The notes: a model not told the origin generated them from the sequence alone. 64,000 bases of DNA from Rhodoblastus acidophilus (GCF_025961575.1 NZ_JAOQNX010000001.1:208336-272335), one strand, 5' to 3'; shown: positions 28,847-39,950, numbered from the stretch's first letter. Made by a program: numbers and translations.

Positions 28847-29636
28847 GGGCTTTGGCGTCCTGCGCCGCAAAAGTGTTGTAGGCGCGCACCGAGGCCGGGA
28901 TCATGCTCATGTAGAGCAGGCTGAGCACGATCAGCATCTGCATCGGAAAGAAGGCCAGCAGCACCAGCGCGGCGGCCGCCACGAACAGCACGAAGATGAA
29001 TTCCTCGCGCGGCACCCGTCCCAGGCTTTTGCCGGAATAGTGCGGGATGCGGCTCGCCATCAGCAGCGCCACGCCCAGAACATAAACCGCCTCCAGCACG
29101 ATCAGGCCAGTGGAGACCGTCAGGTTGAAGACCAGATGCAGGTAGAGCGGCAGCAGCACGACAATGGCGCCCGCCGGCGCCGGCATGCCGGTGAAAAACT
29201 TGGCCATCCAGGCGGGACGGTCGGGATCGTCGATCATGACGTTGAACCGCGCCAGACGCAGCGCCGCCGCAATGGCGAAGAACAGCACGGCCACCCAGCC
29301 GAGCGTCCCCAGTTCGTGCAGCGACCAGAAATACAGCACCAGCCCCGGCGCCACGCCGAAATCGATGAAATCGGCGAGCGAGTCCAGCTCCGCGCCGAAC
29401 CGGCTGGACCCTTTGAGCGCACGCGCGATGCGGCCGTCGATGCCGTCGAGCACGGCGGCGACGACGATGGCGAGCACCGCGGTTTCAAAATGCTTGTCGG
29501 CGGCAAGTTTGATCGCGGTCAGGCCGGCGCACAGGGCGAGCAGCGTGACCACATTCGGCACGACGAAACGCAGGGGCAGCCCGCGCAGGCCGCGCAACTG
29601 GATTCGGGCGCGCGCGGGTGGGGTTTGTTCGTCCAT
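28821..29636 (-). CDS. pssA: CDP-diacylglycerol-serine O-phosphatidyltransferase
   Basis: A 271-residue membrane enzyme that makes phosphatidylserine from CDP-diacylglycerol and serine. The CDP-alcohol transferase signature D-G-x2-A-R-x8-G-x3-D-x3-D is in DGRIARALKGSSRFGAELD. About eight transmembrane helices follow. ATG 29636 lies 1 base after the psd stop; an upstream start would overlap psd. Together with psd it makes phosphatidylethanolamine. Confidence 0.96.
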   Translation of the reverse strand: MDEQTPPARARIQLRGLRGLPLRFVVPNVVTLLALCAGLTAIKLAADKHFETAVLAIVVAAVLDGIDGRIARALKGSSRFGAELDSLADFIDFGVAPGLVLYFWSLHELGTLGWVAVLFFAIAAALRLARFNVMIDDPDRPAWMAKFFTGMPAPAGAIVVLLPLYLHLVFNLTVSTGLIVLEAVYVLGVALLMASRIPHYSGKSLGRVPREEFIFVLFVAAAALVLLAFFPMQMLIVLSLLYMSMIPASVRAYNTFAAQDAKAREASVPPA

Positions 29637-29637
29637 T

Positions 29638-30336
29638 TCACCCGACCTTATAGGGGCGTTCCTCGGCGCTCGGGCTGTAATCAGCCAGAACCGTCTCGCC
29701 CGCGATGCATTTGGAGCCGAGGCCAACCGACAGGCGCGCGCCCGGCGGCATGTAGACGTCGACGCGCGAGCCGAAGCGGATCAGGCCAAACCGTTCGCCG
29801 ACGCCCAAGCTCTGGCCCTCATGGACAAAGCTGAGGATGCGGCGGGCGATCAGGCCGGCGATCTGCACCACGCCGAACGTGCCCTGCGGCGCGTCGATCA
29901 GCATGCCGTTGCGCTCGTTGTCCTCGCTGGCCTTGTCCAGGTCGGCGTTGAGGAAGGCGCCGGGCTTGTAAGCGATGCGCGTGATGCGGCCGGTGACGGG
30001 CGCGCGGTTCACATGGCAGTCGAACACGCTCATGAACACGCTGACGCGCTGCATCGGCTCCGGGCCGAGCCCGAGTTCCGGCGGCGGGGCGAATTGACCG
30101 ATCGAGCAGACATAGCCATCGGCCGGCGACACCACCAGGCCGTCGCGCACCGGCGTGACGCGCGCGGGATCGCGGAAGAAATAAGCGCACCACACCGTGG
30201 CGATTCCGCCGATCCAGCCGAGCGGCGACCAGATGTAGTGAAGCACGACAGCCGCAATGCCGAACAGGATGATGAAATTGCGGCCTTCCGGATGGATGGG
30301 CGCAACCTGCTTGCGGATCGACTCGATCATGGACAT
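29638..30336 (-). CDS. psd: Phosphatidylserine decarboxylase proenzyme
   Basis: A 232-residue inner-membrane pyruvoyl enzyme. [19 protein letters not shown] (as [13 protein letters not shown]) is the conserved His region, and the cleavage site is the Gly-Ser of [12 protein letters not shown] near the C-terminus, where autocleavage makes the pyruvoyl group. Here the residue after the Ser is Lys rather than Thr, as in the short alphaproteobacterial forms. ATG 30336 (or 30330) is preferred; longer starts precede an unrelated basic sequence. Upstream of pssA in one operon. Confidence 0.95.
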   Translation of the reverse strand: MSMIESIRKQVAPIHPEGRNFIILFGIAAVVLHYIWSPLGWIGGIATVWCAYFFRDPARVTPVRDGLVVSPADGYVCSIGQFAPPPELGLGPEPMQRVSVFMSVFDCHVNRAPVTGRITRIAYKPGAFLNADLDKASEDNERNGMLIDAPQGTFGVVQIAGLIARRILSFVHEGQSLGVGERFGLIRFGSRVDVYMPPGARLSVGLGSKCIAGETVLADYSPSAEERPYKVG

Positions 30337-30404
30337 GGAGGAATCCTCATAAGAAAGTCCGGCGCTGTTTTGGCGCCAAATCGCGGCAAAGTCACGTGGG
30401 GGGC

Positions 30405-30605
30405 TCAGTAATGCGGCGGCGGCCGGTCGGGCGCGACGCGTTCGCTCACCGTTTGCAGTTCGTCGCGCAGGCGCAGCACCTCGCGGGTCAACCCGTCGAT
30501 GCGCGCCCATTGCGCGGCGACGAGATCGCTCAGTTCCTGGATAGCGCGCTCCTGATGCGCATAGAGAGATTCGAGAGCTTCGACTCGCGCCTCGTCCGGC
30601 GGCAT
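30405..30605 (-). CDS. slyX: SlyX-family protein
   Basis: A 66-residue coiled-coil protein with heptads ([37 protein letters not shown]) and the C-terminal tail PPPHY characteristic of SlyX. Function unknown. It lies 10 bases downstream of mutL on the minus strand, so the two may be cotranscribed, with psd after it. Confidence 0.85.
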   Translation of the reverse strand: MPPDEARVEALESLYAHQERAIQELSDLVAAQWARIDGLTREVLRLRDELQTVSERVAPDRPPPHY

Positions 30606-30615
30606 TTGCTTTCCT

Positions 30616-32397
30616 TCACTTGCGGCCGAACAGTTTTTCGATGTCCGCGAGTTTGAGTTCGACATAGGTGGGGCGGCCGTGATTGCACTGCCCGGCGCCG
30701 GGCGTGCGCTCCATTTCGCGCAACAGGGCGTTCATTTCCTCCGACGTGAGCCGACGACCGGCGCGCACCGAATGGTGGCATGCCATGGTCGCCAGCACAT
30801 GGTCGAGCTTTTTTTCCAAGGGCGCGGCGGCGCCCTCTTCGGCGAGCGAACAGGCGAGGTCGCGAATCAGGGCGTCCAGCGCGCCGATCTTCAGCTCCGC
30901 CGGCGTTTCGTGCACGGCCACGGCGCCGGGACCGAAGGGCTCGATCGCCAGGCCCAAAGAGGCGAGCAGAGGCTCGGCTTCGACCAGCCGCGCGGCGTCG
31001 CCGGGATCGAGATCGACGATGAAGGGAGAAAGCAGCGCCTGACGCGCCACGCCGGCTTCCGCGCGCTGCTTCTTGAGTTTTTCATAGACGAGGCGTTCAT
31101 GGGCGGCGTGCTGATCGACCAGCACCAGCCCGTCCTGGGTTTGGGCGACAATATAGGTTTCATGGATCTGCGCCCGCGCCGCGCCGAGCGGGGCTTCAAC
31201 CGCCTGTTCGGGCGCGGGCTCCTGATGAGGCCGCGCATCGGCGGCGGGCGCCGATTCCTCGAAGGCGAAGATCGGCGTCTGTTGCATCTGCTGGACCGGA
31301 GCGGCTGGCGAGGCGCGCCAGTCCCAATTTTGCGGCGCGGCGCTACGCGTTTGGGCGAACTGGTCGAGCGCGCGCGGCGCCAGCGACGGCGTGGCGCGGT
31401 GCAAGGCCGAGGCGAGCGCTTGCTTCAGCGCGCCGATGACAAAACCGCGCACCAGCCCCGAATCGGCGAAACGCACCTCCGCCTTGGCCGGGTGGACGTT
31501 GATATCCACCTGCCGGGGTGGACAGTCGAGAAACAAGGCGAGCGTCGGATGACGGTCAGCGCCGAGGAAATCCATATAGGCGGCGCGGATGGCGCCGGCA
31601 AAAAGCTTGTCGCGGACGGGGCGGCCGTTGACGAACACATATTGCGCCGCCGCATTGGCGCGGTGCCAGGTCGGCAGACCGGCAAAACCCCAGAGACGCA
31701 GGTGCTCCCGGGCGGCGTCGACCTGAAGCGCGTTTTCGCGGAATTCGCGCCCAAGCACCTGGGTGAGCCGCGTCAACAGTCCGTCGAAACCATCCGGGCA
31801 TGCCTGGTAATCAAAGCCGGCGAGACCGTCGCCGCCGAGCGAAAAACGCACGCCGTGGTTCGCCATCGCCAGCCGCTTGACGACATCCGCCACAGCCTGC
31901 GCCTCGGCGCGAGTGCTCTTCAAGAATTTGAGGCGCGCCGGGGTCGCGGCGAAGAGATCGCGCACTTCTACGCGCGCGCCGGGGGGCAAGGCGGCGGGCT
32001 TGACCTCACCGACCGAGCCGAACTCGACCTCGATCCGCGCGCCCTGCGGCGCATTTTTTTGGCGCGTCTGAATCTCAAGCCGCGCCACCGAACCGATGGA
32101 GGGCAGCGCCTCGCCGCGAAAACCGAGCGTGGCGATATTGGTGAGATCGCCATCGGGAATTTTTGAGGTGGCGTGCCGCTCGACGCACAGCCGCAAATCA
32201 GCCTCGTCCATGCCGGCGCCGTCGTCCACGACGCGGATCAGGCTTTGGCCGCCGTTTTCGATGGTGACGTCAATGCGCGAAGCCCCGGCGTCCAGGGCGT
32301 TTTCGACGAGCTCCTTCACGGCGGCGGCCGGCCGCTCCACAACTTCGCCGGCGGCGATGCGGTCCGCAAGAATAGGGTCGAGACGGCGGATGGTCAT
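30616..32397 (-). CDS. mutL: DNA mismatch repair protein MutL
   Basis: A 593-residue GHKL ATPase that couples MutS to downstream endonuclease and helicase steps. [34 protein letters not shown] and [12 protein letters not shown] are the GHKL ATP motifs; the C-terminal dimerisation domain includes [12 protein letters not shown] and an endonuclease-type [13 protein letters not shown] Pro/Ala linker lies between about 330 and 400. It contains DQHAAHER, so latent endonuclease activity is likely. Confidence 0.97.
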   Translation of the reverse strand: MTIRRLDPILADRIAAGEVVERPAAAVKELVENALDAGASRIDVTIENGGQSLIRVVDDGAGMDEADLRLCVERHATSKIPDGDLTNIATLGFRGEALPSIGSVARLEIQTRQKNAPQGARIEVEFGSVGEVKPAALPPGARVEVRDLFAATPARLKFLKSTRAEAQAVADVVKRLAMANHGVRFSLGGDGLAGFDYQACPDGFDGLLTRLTQVLGREFRENALQVDAAREHLRLWGFAGLPTWHRANAAAQYVFVNGRPVRDKLFAGAIRAAYMDFLGADRHPTLALFLDCPPRQVDINVHPAKAEVRFADSGLVRGFVIGALKQALASALHRATPSLAPRALDQFAQTRSAAPQNWDWRASPAAPVQQMQQTPIFAFEESAPAADARPHQEPAPEQAVEAPLGAARAQIHETYIVAQTQDGLVLVDQHAAHERLVYEKLKKQRAEAGVARQALLSPFIVDLDPGDAARLVEAEPLLASLGLAIEPFGPGAVAVHETPAELKIGALDALIRDLACSLAEEGAAAPLEKKLDHVLATMACHHSVRAGRRLTSEEMNALLREMERTPGAGQCNHGRPTYVELKLADIEKLFGRK

Positions 32398-32464
32398 TCA
32401 AACTCGCAGGGAAATTCCCGAGCCTTTAATTTCCGAAAAGTCCGAAGCGCGGCGTCTTTTCGCC

Positions 32465-32563
32465 ATGACCGGGCTTGCCATCCACGCGGCGCCGCCATGC
32501 GAACTGCCACAAAACTCAACTCGTCGCCCAGCGTGGATGCCCGGGACAAGCCCCGGCATGACG
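32465..32563. repeat. Intergenic palindromic repeat (REP-like)
   Basis: The left arm (32465-32487, ATGACCGGGCTTG then CCATCCACGC) and right arm (32531-32563, GCGTGGAT then GCCCGGGACAAG) are inverted copies of a motif widespread in Rhizobiales intergenic regions. It sits between mutL and the M16 genes and would form a long stem-loop in RNA. Confidence 0.6.
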
Positions 32564-32576
32564 TGCGCATTGGCGA

Positions 32577-33857
32577 TCAGCTTGCGCTCACGCCCTCGGG
32601 CCGCCCGACGACCGCAACCAGGAACCGCCCATCCCCCAGCAAACGCTTGGCCACGCGCCGCGTATCCTCCAGCGTCACCGCCTCGATCTCGGCGTTGCGG
32701 CGGTCGAGATAATCCGGCCCAAACCCCTCCTGCTGCAATTGCAAGAGATGGCCGGCGATCTTGGTCGAGGTGTCGAAGCGCAGCGCGTAGGAGCCGATGA
32801 GATATTTCTTCGCCTTTTCCAGTTCGTCTTCAGTCGGGCCTTCCGCGGCCATGCGCTCGGCTTCCTCCGCGATAACCGACAGCGACTCGGCCGCGCGCTC
32901 GTTCTTGGTCGACGTGGCGCCGATCAGACCCGCGGACGCCTTCGGCGTCGACAGCATGGAATAGACGGAATAGGTCAGGCCGCGTTTTTCGCGCACCTCT
33001 TGCCACAGCCGCGAGGTGAAGGAGCCGCCGCCCCAGATGTGGTTGAGCACGGTGGCGGCCATATAGTCGGGATCGTGGCGGCTCAGCCCGGGCCGGCCGA
33101 AGCGGATGTTCGACTGGGGCACGTCGAGATCGACCAGCACGCGCCGCCCGAGCCCCGAAATCCCGACCTGCGGCACAGGCGTTTTCGTCGCCCGCGCCGG
33201 AAGACCCGCGAACAGGGCGTCGAGCTTGACCGAAAGCGTGGCGGGATCGATCGCGCCGACAACAGCAACCTTCAGCACGTCGCGCGCCAAAAGGTTCTTG
33301 TGTTGCGCCACAAGGTCGTCGCGCCCCACCGCGTCGACCTCGCCGATTTCGCCGCGCGGCGAACGCGCATAGGGATGATTAGGCCAAGCGGCGCGCCGCC
33401 ACGCCTGCGCCGCCATGGAATCCGGGTCCTTGGACTCGCGCTTCAACACGGCGTTGATCTGGCCACGCACGCGCTCCAGCGGATCGGCGTCGAAGCGCGG
33501 CGCGTTCAGCGCCAGCGTCACCAATTCAAAGGCCTTGTCGAGATTGCGCGTCAACGTCTGCAAATGGCCGCTGAATTCATCGCGGTCCGCCGAAAAATGC
33601 AGACGAATGGCATGGTCGTCGAGCGCGCGCTGAAAAGCCTCGGAGTCGAGGTCGCCGGCGCCCTCGTCGAGCATGCCGGCGAGAATGGAGGCCGCGCCGG
33701 CCTTGCCCTGGGGGTCCTGCGCCGCGCCGCCTTCGAAGGAAAAATCCATCGCCACCAGCGGAACGGCATAGTCCTCGACGAGCCAGGCCGAAATCCCTGC
33801 CGGCGTAACGATTTTCTGGACGCGCGCGGCGCGCGAGATCTTGGCGGGAGCGTTCAT
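32577..33857 (-). CDS. M16-family peptidase homologue, inactive subunit
   Basis: About 426 residues from ATG 33857. It has the M16 fold (QKIVTPAGISAWLVEDYAVP near the start, GGGSFTSRLWQEVREKRGLT near 290) but no HxxEH zinc motif: the position reads SILAGMLDEGAGD. In this family it usually pairs with an active subunit, and the gene 11 bases upstream encodes one (HFLEH). The pair probably forms a processing-peptidase-type heterodimer; the substrate is unknown. Start chosen because the preceding sequence is Arg-rich and atypical. Confidence 0.9.
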   Translation of the reverse strand: MNAPAKISRAARVQKIVTPAGISAWLVEDYAVPLVAMDFSFEGGAAQDPQGKAGAASILAGMLDEGAGDLDSEAFQRALDDHAIRLHFSADRDEFSGHLQTLTRNLDKAFELVTLALNAPRFDADPLERVRGQINAVLKRESKDPDSMAAQAWRRAAWPNHPYARSPRGEIGEVDAVGRDDLVAQHKNLLARDVLKVAVVGAIDPATLSVKLDALFAGLPARATKTPVPQVGISGLGRRVLVDLDVPQSNIRFGRPGLSRHDPDYMAATVLNHIWGGGSFTSRLWQEVREKRGLTYSVYSMLSTPKASAGLIGATSTKNERAAESLSVIAEEAERMAAEGPTEDELEKAKKYLIGSYALRFDTSTKIAGHLLQLQQEGFGPDYLDRRNAEIEAVTLEDTRRVAKRLLGDGRFLVAVVGRPEGVSAS

Positions 33858-33868
33858 TGCGGCGATCC

Positions 33869-35218
33869 TCAAGCGGCTTGTTCGTCTTTGAGCAGATAGC
33901 CGGTCACGGCCCGCTTGCGGTCCAGCCACTTGGTCGCGGCGGCGACATCCTCGCGCGTCACCACCTCGACGCGGCGGCTCCACCCCAAAACATTCTCCAC
34001 CGTGCCGCCAATGGCCAGCGAAGCGCCGAACCAGCGGGCGAGCGCCATCTGGCTGTCCTGCGCGTAGATGGAATCAGCGATCAGCCGCGTGACCGACCGG
34101 TTCAAATCCTCGGCGGAAATCCCGTCGCGGAAGAGTTCGGCGAGGACATCGTCAATGCCCGCTTCAAGCGTCTCCAGCGACACATCATCGGCGGGGACGG
34201 CGTAGACATAGAACCGGCTGTCATCGAGCGCGGAGGCGTAATAATAGGCGCCCGCGGACACCGCGAGCTTCCGCTCCAGGACCAGCCGGCGATAGATCAG
34301 GCTGGTCGGCCCGCCGCCGAGATAATGCGACAAGACTTCCAGAGCCTCGGCCTCGCCGGGCGCGGCGGTCTGCTGCGACGGCGCGAGATAGATGCGCTCG
34401 AAGCTCGGCTGCTCCACTTTTTCATCGGCGAGCTTGACGGTGCGCTCGGCGCGGGGCTCGGGCTCGCGCGGCCGGTCGCGGCGCGGCGGTTCTCCACGCG
34501 CGGGGATCTTGCCGTAAGTCTCGCGCGCGAGTTTTTCGACTTCTTCGGGCTCGACATCGCCGGAAACCACGAGAATCGCGTTCTCGGGGGTATAAAAACG
34601 GCGGTAATAAGCGAGGGCGTCGTGACGATCCAAAGTCTCGATTTCGTGGCCCCAGCCGATAATCGGCACGCCGTAGGCGTGATGGGTGAACAGCGCGGCA
34701 TTGAGGGCTTCGTCGAGCTGCGCGCTGGGATCGGCCTCCGTGCGCATGCGACGCTCTTCCATCACCACATCGCGCTCGGGCAACAACACCTCATCCGACA
34801 GGGTGAGGTTGGTCATCCGATCCGCTTCATATTCCATCATCACGCCGAGATGCTCGCGGGCGATGCGTTGGAAATAGGCGGTGAAATCGTAGGAGGTGAA
34901 GGCGTTCTCCTGGCCGCCGAGTTCGGCGACGAGATGGGAGAATTCGCCGGGGCCGTGCTTGTGCGTACCCTTGAACATCAGATGTTCGAGGAAATGGGCG
35001 ATGCCGCTCTTGCCCCGGGGATCGTCGGCCGAACCGTTGCGATACCAGACCATATGCGTGACCACGGGCGCGCGATGGTCCGGGATCACCACAACCTCGA
35101 GGCCGTTGTCGAGCTTGAAATGATTGACGACCGGCCCGGCATGCGACCCGTCTGCGCTCCCCTGGCCTTCCGCTGGCGCTTCATGGGGGCAAGGAGTCGG
35201 GGGCGGGCTGACGATCAC
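33869..35218 (-). CDS. M16-family zinc peptidase, active subunit
   Basis: A 449-residue zinc peptidase. HFLEHLMFKGT gives the inverted HxxEH motif near residue 86, with the third ligand Glu in the following 80 residues. RGEPPRRDRPREPEPRAER near residue 250 is a charged linker between the two M16 domains. It is paired with the inactive homologue 11 bases downstream. Location may be cytoplasmic or periplasmic; no signal peptide is evident. Confidence 0.93.
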   Translation of the reverse strand: MIVSPPPTPCPHEAPAEGQGSADGSHAGPVVNHFKLDNGLEVVVIPDHRAPVVTHMVWYRNGSADDPRGKSGIAHFLEHLMFKGTHKHGPGEFSHLVAELGGQENAFTSYDFTAYFQRIAREHLGVMMEYEADRMTNLTLSDEVLLPERDVVMEERRMRTEADPSAQLDEALNAALFTHHAYGVPIIGWGHEIETLDRHDALAYYRRFYTPENAILVVSGDVEPEEVEKLARETYGKIPARGEPPRRDRPREPEPRAERTVKLADEKVEQPSFERIYLAPSQQTAAPGEAEALEVLSHYLGGGPTSLIYRRLVLERKLAVSAGAYYYASALDDSRFYVYAVPADDVSLETLEAGIDDVLAELFRDGISAEDLNRSVTRLIADSIYAQDSQMALARWFGASLAIGGTVENVLGWSRRVEVVTREDVAAATKWLDRKRAVTGYLLKDEQAA

Positions 35219-35333
35219 GGGAGAAATCCTGGGGTGAGCGAAAAGGGCGTTCCGCCAATATAGGCGGCGAAAGCCGGAGCGACAGCCCCGGCTTGCAAAA
35301 TTCTTGCCCCGCTCGCGTTCCGCGCGGAAAGCA

Positions 35334-36335
35334 TCAGAACCAGTTGAAAAAACCCTTCTTGCCTTCGTCCTGGTCGGTGAAGCCGGAAACCTTGCCGTCG
35401 GCGCCCTGCACCTTGTCGAGATAACCCGACGGCGGCCGGGTCAGCGCCTCAGCGTTGAGCGGGCGCTGCACGCGACGCTCCTCGCCCGGTCGCGGCGCCG
35501 GAAGCGCGTCGCGGTTCTGGGGAATGGCGAGTTTGGGACGCTCGGAATAATCAGGCGTGGTCTCGTCGCCGCCGCCCAGCGCGCGGTCGAACCAGCCGGG
35601 CGGCGAAGGCGCGGCGGCCGGGGGCGGCGTAACCGCCGCGGCGGGAGGCGGCGCAGCCGCCGGAGTGGAGGCCGGCTTGGCTTCTTTCGGCTTGCGGTCG
35701 GGCTTGGCGGGCGGGGGCGCGGTGACATTGACGGGCGGCAGATTGCCGGCAGGTTTTTCCTCCTTGTCGGCAAACCCGAGCGCCCCAGCGGCGCGGTCGA
35801 ACAGCGACGGCTCCGCGGCAGGCGCCGCCGGCGCCTGGGCCATGAAACTACGCGGATCAGGCTGACGCGCCGGTTCGAGCGCGCTGGAGTCAAACAGTTT
35901 GTTGAGCAGAAATTTCTTCGGCATGCCGTTAGGAAGGGTTTCCTCCTCCGGCTCGACGGGCGCCGCCGCCTTGTCACCCTGGCCCCCCGGACCGCCCGAT
36001 GAACCGACTGGACCGGGCGCCGGCGCGGGGTTGGTCATGCGGTTGATGAGCGACTGCCGCGGCATCTGCTGGCCGAAGGCGGTTTGCGGCTCCGGCTCCA
36101 CGACGACCGGAGCGGGCGCGGGCTCTGGCGCCGGCTCGACCTTGGCCGCCTCGGCGGGTTTCGCCGGCTTGTGCTTGACGACGGGCTTTTTCTTGACCGC
36201 CGGCTTGGGCGCCGCCTCGACGGCGGGCGCGCCCGGGCTGTCAAAAAGCGAGTCTCCCGCCCATGCGGGCGCAGCCAGCAACGCGGCCGCACAAAGCGGC
36301 GCGGCCATCAGGGCGAACTTGTTGCTTCTGGCCAT
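35334..36335 (-). CDS. Secreted Pro/Ala-rich hypothetical protein
   Basis: About 333 residues from ATG 36335. The signal peptide is MARSNKFALMAAPLCAAALLAAPAWA. The mature chain is Pro/Ala-rich and largely disordered, with short conserved-looking blocks: NGMPKKFLLNKLFDSSA, LFDRAAGALGFADK and the end KKGFFNWF. Alphaproteobacteria commonly have such a protein after lspA. It is 65 bases downstream of lspA in the same direction. Function unknown. Confidence 0.7.
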   Translation of the reverse strand: MARSNKFALMAAPLCAAALLAAPAWAGDSLFDSPGAPAVEAAPKPAVKKKPVVKHKPAKPAEAAKVEPAPEPAPAPVVVEPEPQTAFGQQMPRQSLINRMTNPAPAPGPVGSSGGPGGQGDKAAAPVEPEEETLPNGMPKKFLLNKLFDSSALEPARQPDPRSFMAQAPAAPAAEPSLFDRAAGALGFADKEEKPAGNLPPVNVTAPPPAKPDRKPKEAKPASTPAAAPPPAAAVTPPPAAAPSPPGWFDRALGGGDETTPDYSERPKLAIPQNRDALPAPRPGEERRVQRPLNAEALTRPPSGYLDKVQGADGKVSGFTDQDEGKKGFFNWF

Positions 36336-36400
36336 TCGGCAAATCCTCAAAACTCTTGCGCCTATACTGCCGCTTCTTGGCGAATTCGCGGCAGGCAAGC

Positions 36401-36892
36401 TCAAGAGGAAACCGGCGCTTTTGTCGTCAGCGACTCATATATCAGCAGCACGGCGCCGGCAAATATCGCGACATCGGCGAAATTGAACACATAGTTCGCC
36501 AGCGGCCCCGCCCAGAACGGCGTGTGGAAATAGAGGAAATCGGCGACAGCGCCATGGGTCAGCCGATCCACCGCATTGCCGAGCGCGCCGCCGATCAGAC
36601 AGCCGAACGCGGCGATGGAAAGCCCATTCTTCGCGCGCCACAGCAACACACTGAGCGCCAGAGACGCCGCCAGCGCGAGCGCGACCAAAGCATAGCGGCC
36701 AAGATCAGAGTCGGAATGCAGCATCGTATAGGCGACGCCGCGGTTCCAGCTCATGGTCAGGGCAAGAAACGGCGTCAGATCGATGCGCGGCGCATCCGGT
36801 TTGTCGAGCAGGCCGATCGCCCAGGCCTTCGAGGCCTGATCGGCGGCGAAAACCGCCGCCGCCAGGGCAAAACCGGCCAACCGGCGTTTCAC
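36401..36892 (-). CDS. lspA: Lipoprotein signal peptidase
   Basis: A 163-residue inner-membrane aspartyl protease that cleaves prolipoprotein signal peptides. Conserved [15 protein letters not shown] and [11 protein letters not shown] hold the two catalytic Asp residues, and four transmembrane helices are visible. It overlaps ileS by 4 bases (ileS-lspA order is common), so the two are cotranscribed. Confidence 0.97.
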   Translation of the reverse strand: MKRRLAGFALAAAVFAADQASKAWAIGLLDKPDAPRIDLTPFLALTMSWNRGVAYTMLHSDSDLGRYALVALALAASLALSVLLWRAKNGLSIAAFGCLIGGALGNAVDRLTHGAVADFLYFHTPFWAGPLANYVFNFADVAIFAGAVLLIYESLTTKAPVSS

Positions 36893-39816
36893 GCGAAAAC
36901 ACCCGCCGCGCGCAGCTCGCGCAAGGCCTGGGCGTCGCGCGGGGTGACATCGGGAAAATCCGGATCAGCGCCGACCAGCGGCGAAATCCGCCAGGATCGC
37001 GCGCATTTTTTTCCGACCGCGCGGCGGCTGACCACGCCGACGCCGGGCGTTTCGGGCAGAGTGAACGCGCCCTCCGGCGCGGCCCCGGCGATCACCTCGA
37101 TGTTGGAGGTGATGCAGACATCGGCGAAATCCACGCCTTCGAGCGCGGCGCGCAGGGCTTCGTCATCGATATAGACTTGCGGGTCCGCTTCGAGCGAGGC
37201 GCCAATCGTCTTGTTGGCGCGCTCGATCTCCAGCGCGCCGGTGACCACGGCGCGGATGCGACGCACCGCCCTCCAATTGGCCGCCAGCGCCTCGTCGCGC
37301 CCAGCTTCGAGCCCCTTCGGGAACTCGTGCAGATGGACAGAGCCGTCAGCCGGCCGGAAGGCGAGCCACGCTTCTTCCCCCGTAAAGCAAAGAATGGGAG
37401 CGAGCCATTTCAGCAGCGCATCGCACAAAATGTCGATGGTGGTCAGCGCCGCTTTTCGCGTCAGGCTGGACGGCGGATCGCAATAGAGGCCGTCCTTGCG
37501 GATATCAAAATAGAAGGCGGAGAGATCGCCGGTCATGAAGGCGGCCAGCGTCGCCACCACCTTTTTGTAATCGAAGGCGGCATAGGCCTCGCGCACCTGC
37601 GCATCCACTTCGGCGAGCCGGTGCAGCATATACCGCTCCAACTCCGGCATCTTTTCGCGCGCGACAGCCTCGCTCGCGTCGAAATGAGCGAGGGCGCCGA
37701 GCATCCACCTGATGGTGTTGCGCAGCTTGCGATAGGTCTCGGAGAAGGTGGACAGGATTTCCTTACCGATGCGCAGGTCGTCGGAATAGTCCGACGCCGC
37801 CACCCACAGGCGCAGAATGTCGGCGCCCGCGTCCTTGATCACGGTTTGGGGCGCGACGACATTGCCGAGCGACTTCGACATTTTGCGACCCTTCTCGTCC
37901 AGCACAAAGCCGTGGGTCAGGACGGAGTCGTAAGGGGCGCGGCCACGCGTGCCGCAACTTTCCAGCAGTGACGAGTGGAACCAGCCGCGATGCTGATCCG
38001 AACCTTCGAGATACATGACCTCGTCTGCTCCCCCGTCGTGGCGGCGCTTGATGCCCGCCAGGGTCGGAAAATGCTTGGGGTCTTCGAGCGTGAAAGCGTG
38101 GGTCGAGCCAGAGTCGAACCAGACGTCCAGGACGTCGTCGATTTTTTCGTAATCGGCGGGATCGTATTCGGGCCGCAAAAAGCGCTCCGCCGCGCCCTCC
38201 TTGTACCAGGCGTCGGCGCCCTCTTCCGCGAAAGCGGCGACGATCCGGGCGTTGACCTTCTCGTCCACCAGAATGTCGTGGCCGCCCTTTTTGACGAACA
38301 CGGCGATCGGCACGCCCCAGGCGCGCTGGCGCGACACCACCCAATCCGGGCGATTAGCGATCATGCCGGTGATGCGGTTCTCGCCGGCGGCCGGAACCCA
38401 TTTTGTCCGCGCGATCTCTTCCAGCGCGATGGCGCGAAGGGTCGGACCATTGTCGCCGCCGAACGGCTTGTCCATCGCAATGAACCATTGGGGCGTATTG
38501 CGGAAAATCACCGGTTTTTTCGAGCGCCAGCTGTGCGGATAAGAATGTTTCAGGCGCCCGCGCGCCAAAAGGGCGCCGGCTGCGATCAGCGCGTCCATCA
38601 CGCGCGCGTTGGCGTCGCCCTTGTTCCCCTTGTCGTCGATGACGCGCCCGCCTTCGAAACCGGGGACGTCTTCGGTATAAAATCCGTCGGCGTCGACCGT
38701 ATAGGGAATGCGCGCGTCGATCCCGCGCTCGTGCAGCAGACGGCTCGACGCCATCCAGATGTCAAAATCTTCGCGGCCATGGCCGGGCGCAGTATGAACA
38801 AATCCGGCGCCGGCGTCGTCAGTGACATGGTCGCCGTCGAGCAAGGGCACACCGAATGTGTAGCCCAGTCCCTTCAGCGGATGGTCGCAGGTGAGGCCGG
38901 CAAGCTCGCTGGCCGGAACTTCGCGAACCCGTTCGAAGGCCTCAACCCTCGCCGCCCTAAAAACCTCTTCGGCGAGTTTGTCGGCGAGAACAAATTCATC
39001 GCCCGCCTTGGCCCAATTGCCGTCCGGCGCGGCGATCACCCGATAAAGCCCGTAGGCGATCTTGTGCGAATAGGAGATGGCGCGGTTGCCCGGCAGCGTC
39101 CAGGGCGTGGTGGTCCAGATCACCACCCGCGCCGACGACCCGCGCACCGGAAACGCCACAAACACCCAATCCGACGTGTGGTCCTCGTATTCCACTTCCG
39201 CTTCGGCCAGCGCGGTTTTTTCCACCACCGACCACATCACCGGCTTGGAGCCGCGATAGAGCAGGCCATTGGCCGCGAATTTCAGGATTTCCGACGCGAT
39301 GATGCTCTCGGCGGCGTAATCCATAGTGGCGTAGCGGCCGTCCCACTCGCCGGCGACGCCGAGCCGCTTGAATTCCTCGCGCTGCACATTGAGCCAGTTT
39401 TGCGCGAAGGCGCGGCACTCCTGGCGAAACTCGACGACCGGGACCTCGTCCTTGTTGCGGCCCTTGGCGCGATATTGCTCCTCGATCTTCCATTCGATCG
39501 GCAAGCCATGGCAGTCCCAGCCCGGGACGTAATTGGCGTCCTTGCCGCTCATGCGCTGCGAACGCACGACGATGTCCTTCAAAATCTTGTTGAGGGCATG
39601 GCCGATGTGGATGTTGCCATTGGCGTAGGGCGGGCCGTCGTGCAGCACGAATTTCGGTTTTCCCGCGCCGGCCTCGCGCAATTTGGCGGTGAGGCCGGTC
39701 TGTTCCCAATGCGCCAACAATTCCGGCTCCTTCTTGGGGAGGCCGGCGCGCATGGGAAAATCGGTCTTGGGCAGATAGAGCGTGGCGGAATAGTCGGGGC
39801 CGGTCTTTTCGGTCAT
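36889..39816 (-). CDS. ileS: Isoleucine-tRNA ligase
   Basis: A 975-residue class Ia synthetase. [20 protein letters not shown] holds HIGH, and [10 protein letters not shown] the KMSKS loop. The CP1 editing domain is present ([12 protein letters not shown]). The C-terminus reads [12 protein letters not shown] and lacks the four-Cys zinc finger of Escherichia coli IleS: only one Cys of the usual CARC remains, as in several Alphaproteobacteria. Upstream of lspA in one operon. Confidence 0.97.
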   Translation of the reverse strand: MTEKTGPDYSATLYLPKTDFPMRAGLPKKEPELLAHWEQTGLTAKLREAGAGKPKFVLHDGPPYANGNIHIGHALNKILKDIVVRSQRMSGKDANYVPGWDCHGLPIEWKIEEQYRAKGRNKDEVPVVEFRQECRAFAQNWLNVQREEFKRLGVAGEWDGRYATMDYAAESIIASEILKFAANGLLYRGSKPVMWSVVEKTALAEAEVEYEDHTSDWVFVAFPVRGSSARVVIWTTTPWTLPGNRAISYSHKIAYGLYRVIAAPDGNWAKAGDEFVLADKLAEEVFRAARVEAFERVREVPASELAGLTCDHPLKGLGYTFGVPLLDGDHVTDDAGAGFVHTAPGHGREDFDIWMASSRLLHERGIDARIPYTVDADGFYTEDVPGFEGGRVIDDKGNKGDANARVMDALIAAGALLARGRLKHSYPHSWRSKKPVIFRNTPQWFIAMDKPFGGDNGPTLRAIALEEIARTKWVPAAGENRITGMIANRPDWVVSRQRAWGVPIAVFVKKGGHDILVDEKVNARIVAAFAEEGADAWYKEGAAERFLRPEYDPADYEKIDDVLDVWFDSGSTHAFTLEDPKHFPTLAGIKRRHDGGADEVMYLEGSDQHRGWFHSSLLESCGTRGRAPYDSVLTHGFVLDEKGRKMSKSLGNVVAPQTVIKDAGADILRLWVAASDYSDDLRIGKEILSTFSETYRKLRNTIRWMLGALAHFDASEAVAREKMPELERYMLHRLAEVDAQVREAYAAFDYKKVVATLAAFMTGDLSAFYFDIRKDGLYCDPPSSLTRKAALTTIDILCDALLKWLAPILCFTGEEAWLAFRPADGSVHLHEFPKGLEAGRDEALAANWRAVRRIRAVVTGALEIERANKTIGASLEADPQVYIDDEALRAALEGVDFADVCITSNIEVIAGAAPEGAFTLPETPGVGVVSRRAVGKKCARSWRISPLVGADPDFPDVTPRDAQALRELRAAGVFA

Positions 39817-39950
39817 GGAAGCGTCTCGCGGCGAGAAAATTATCGGTCAGGCAAATCCCCGGCGCGCGCGAAAGACTTAAGTCAGGCGCGGACCGGGCCG
39901 ATAATTCGCCGATTGTGCAGGATAGGGAGGGACATGGCGGCCTTGTAACG

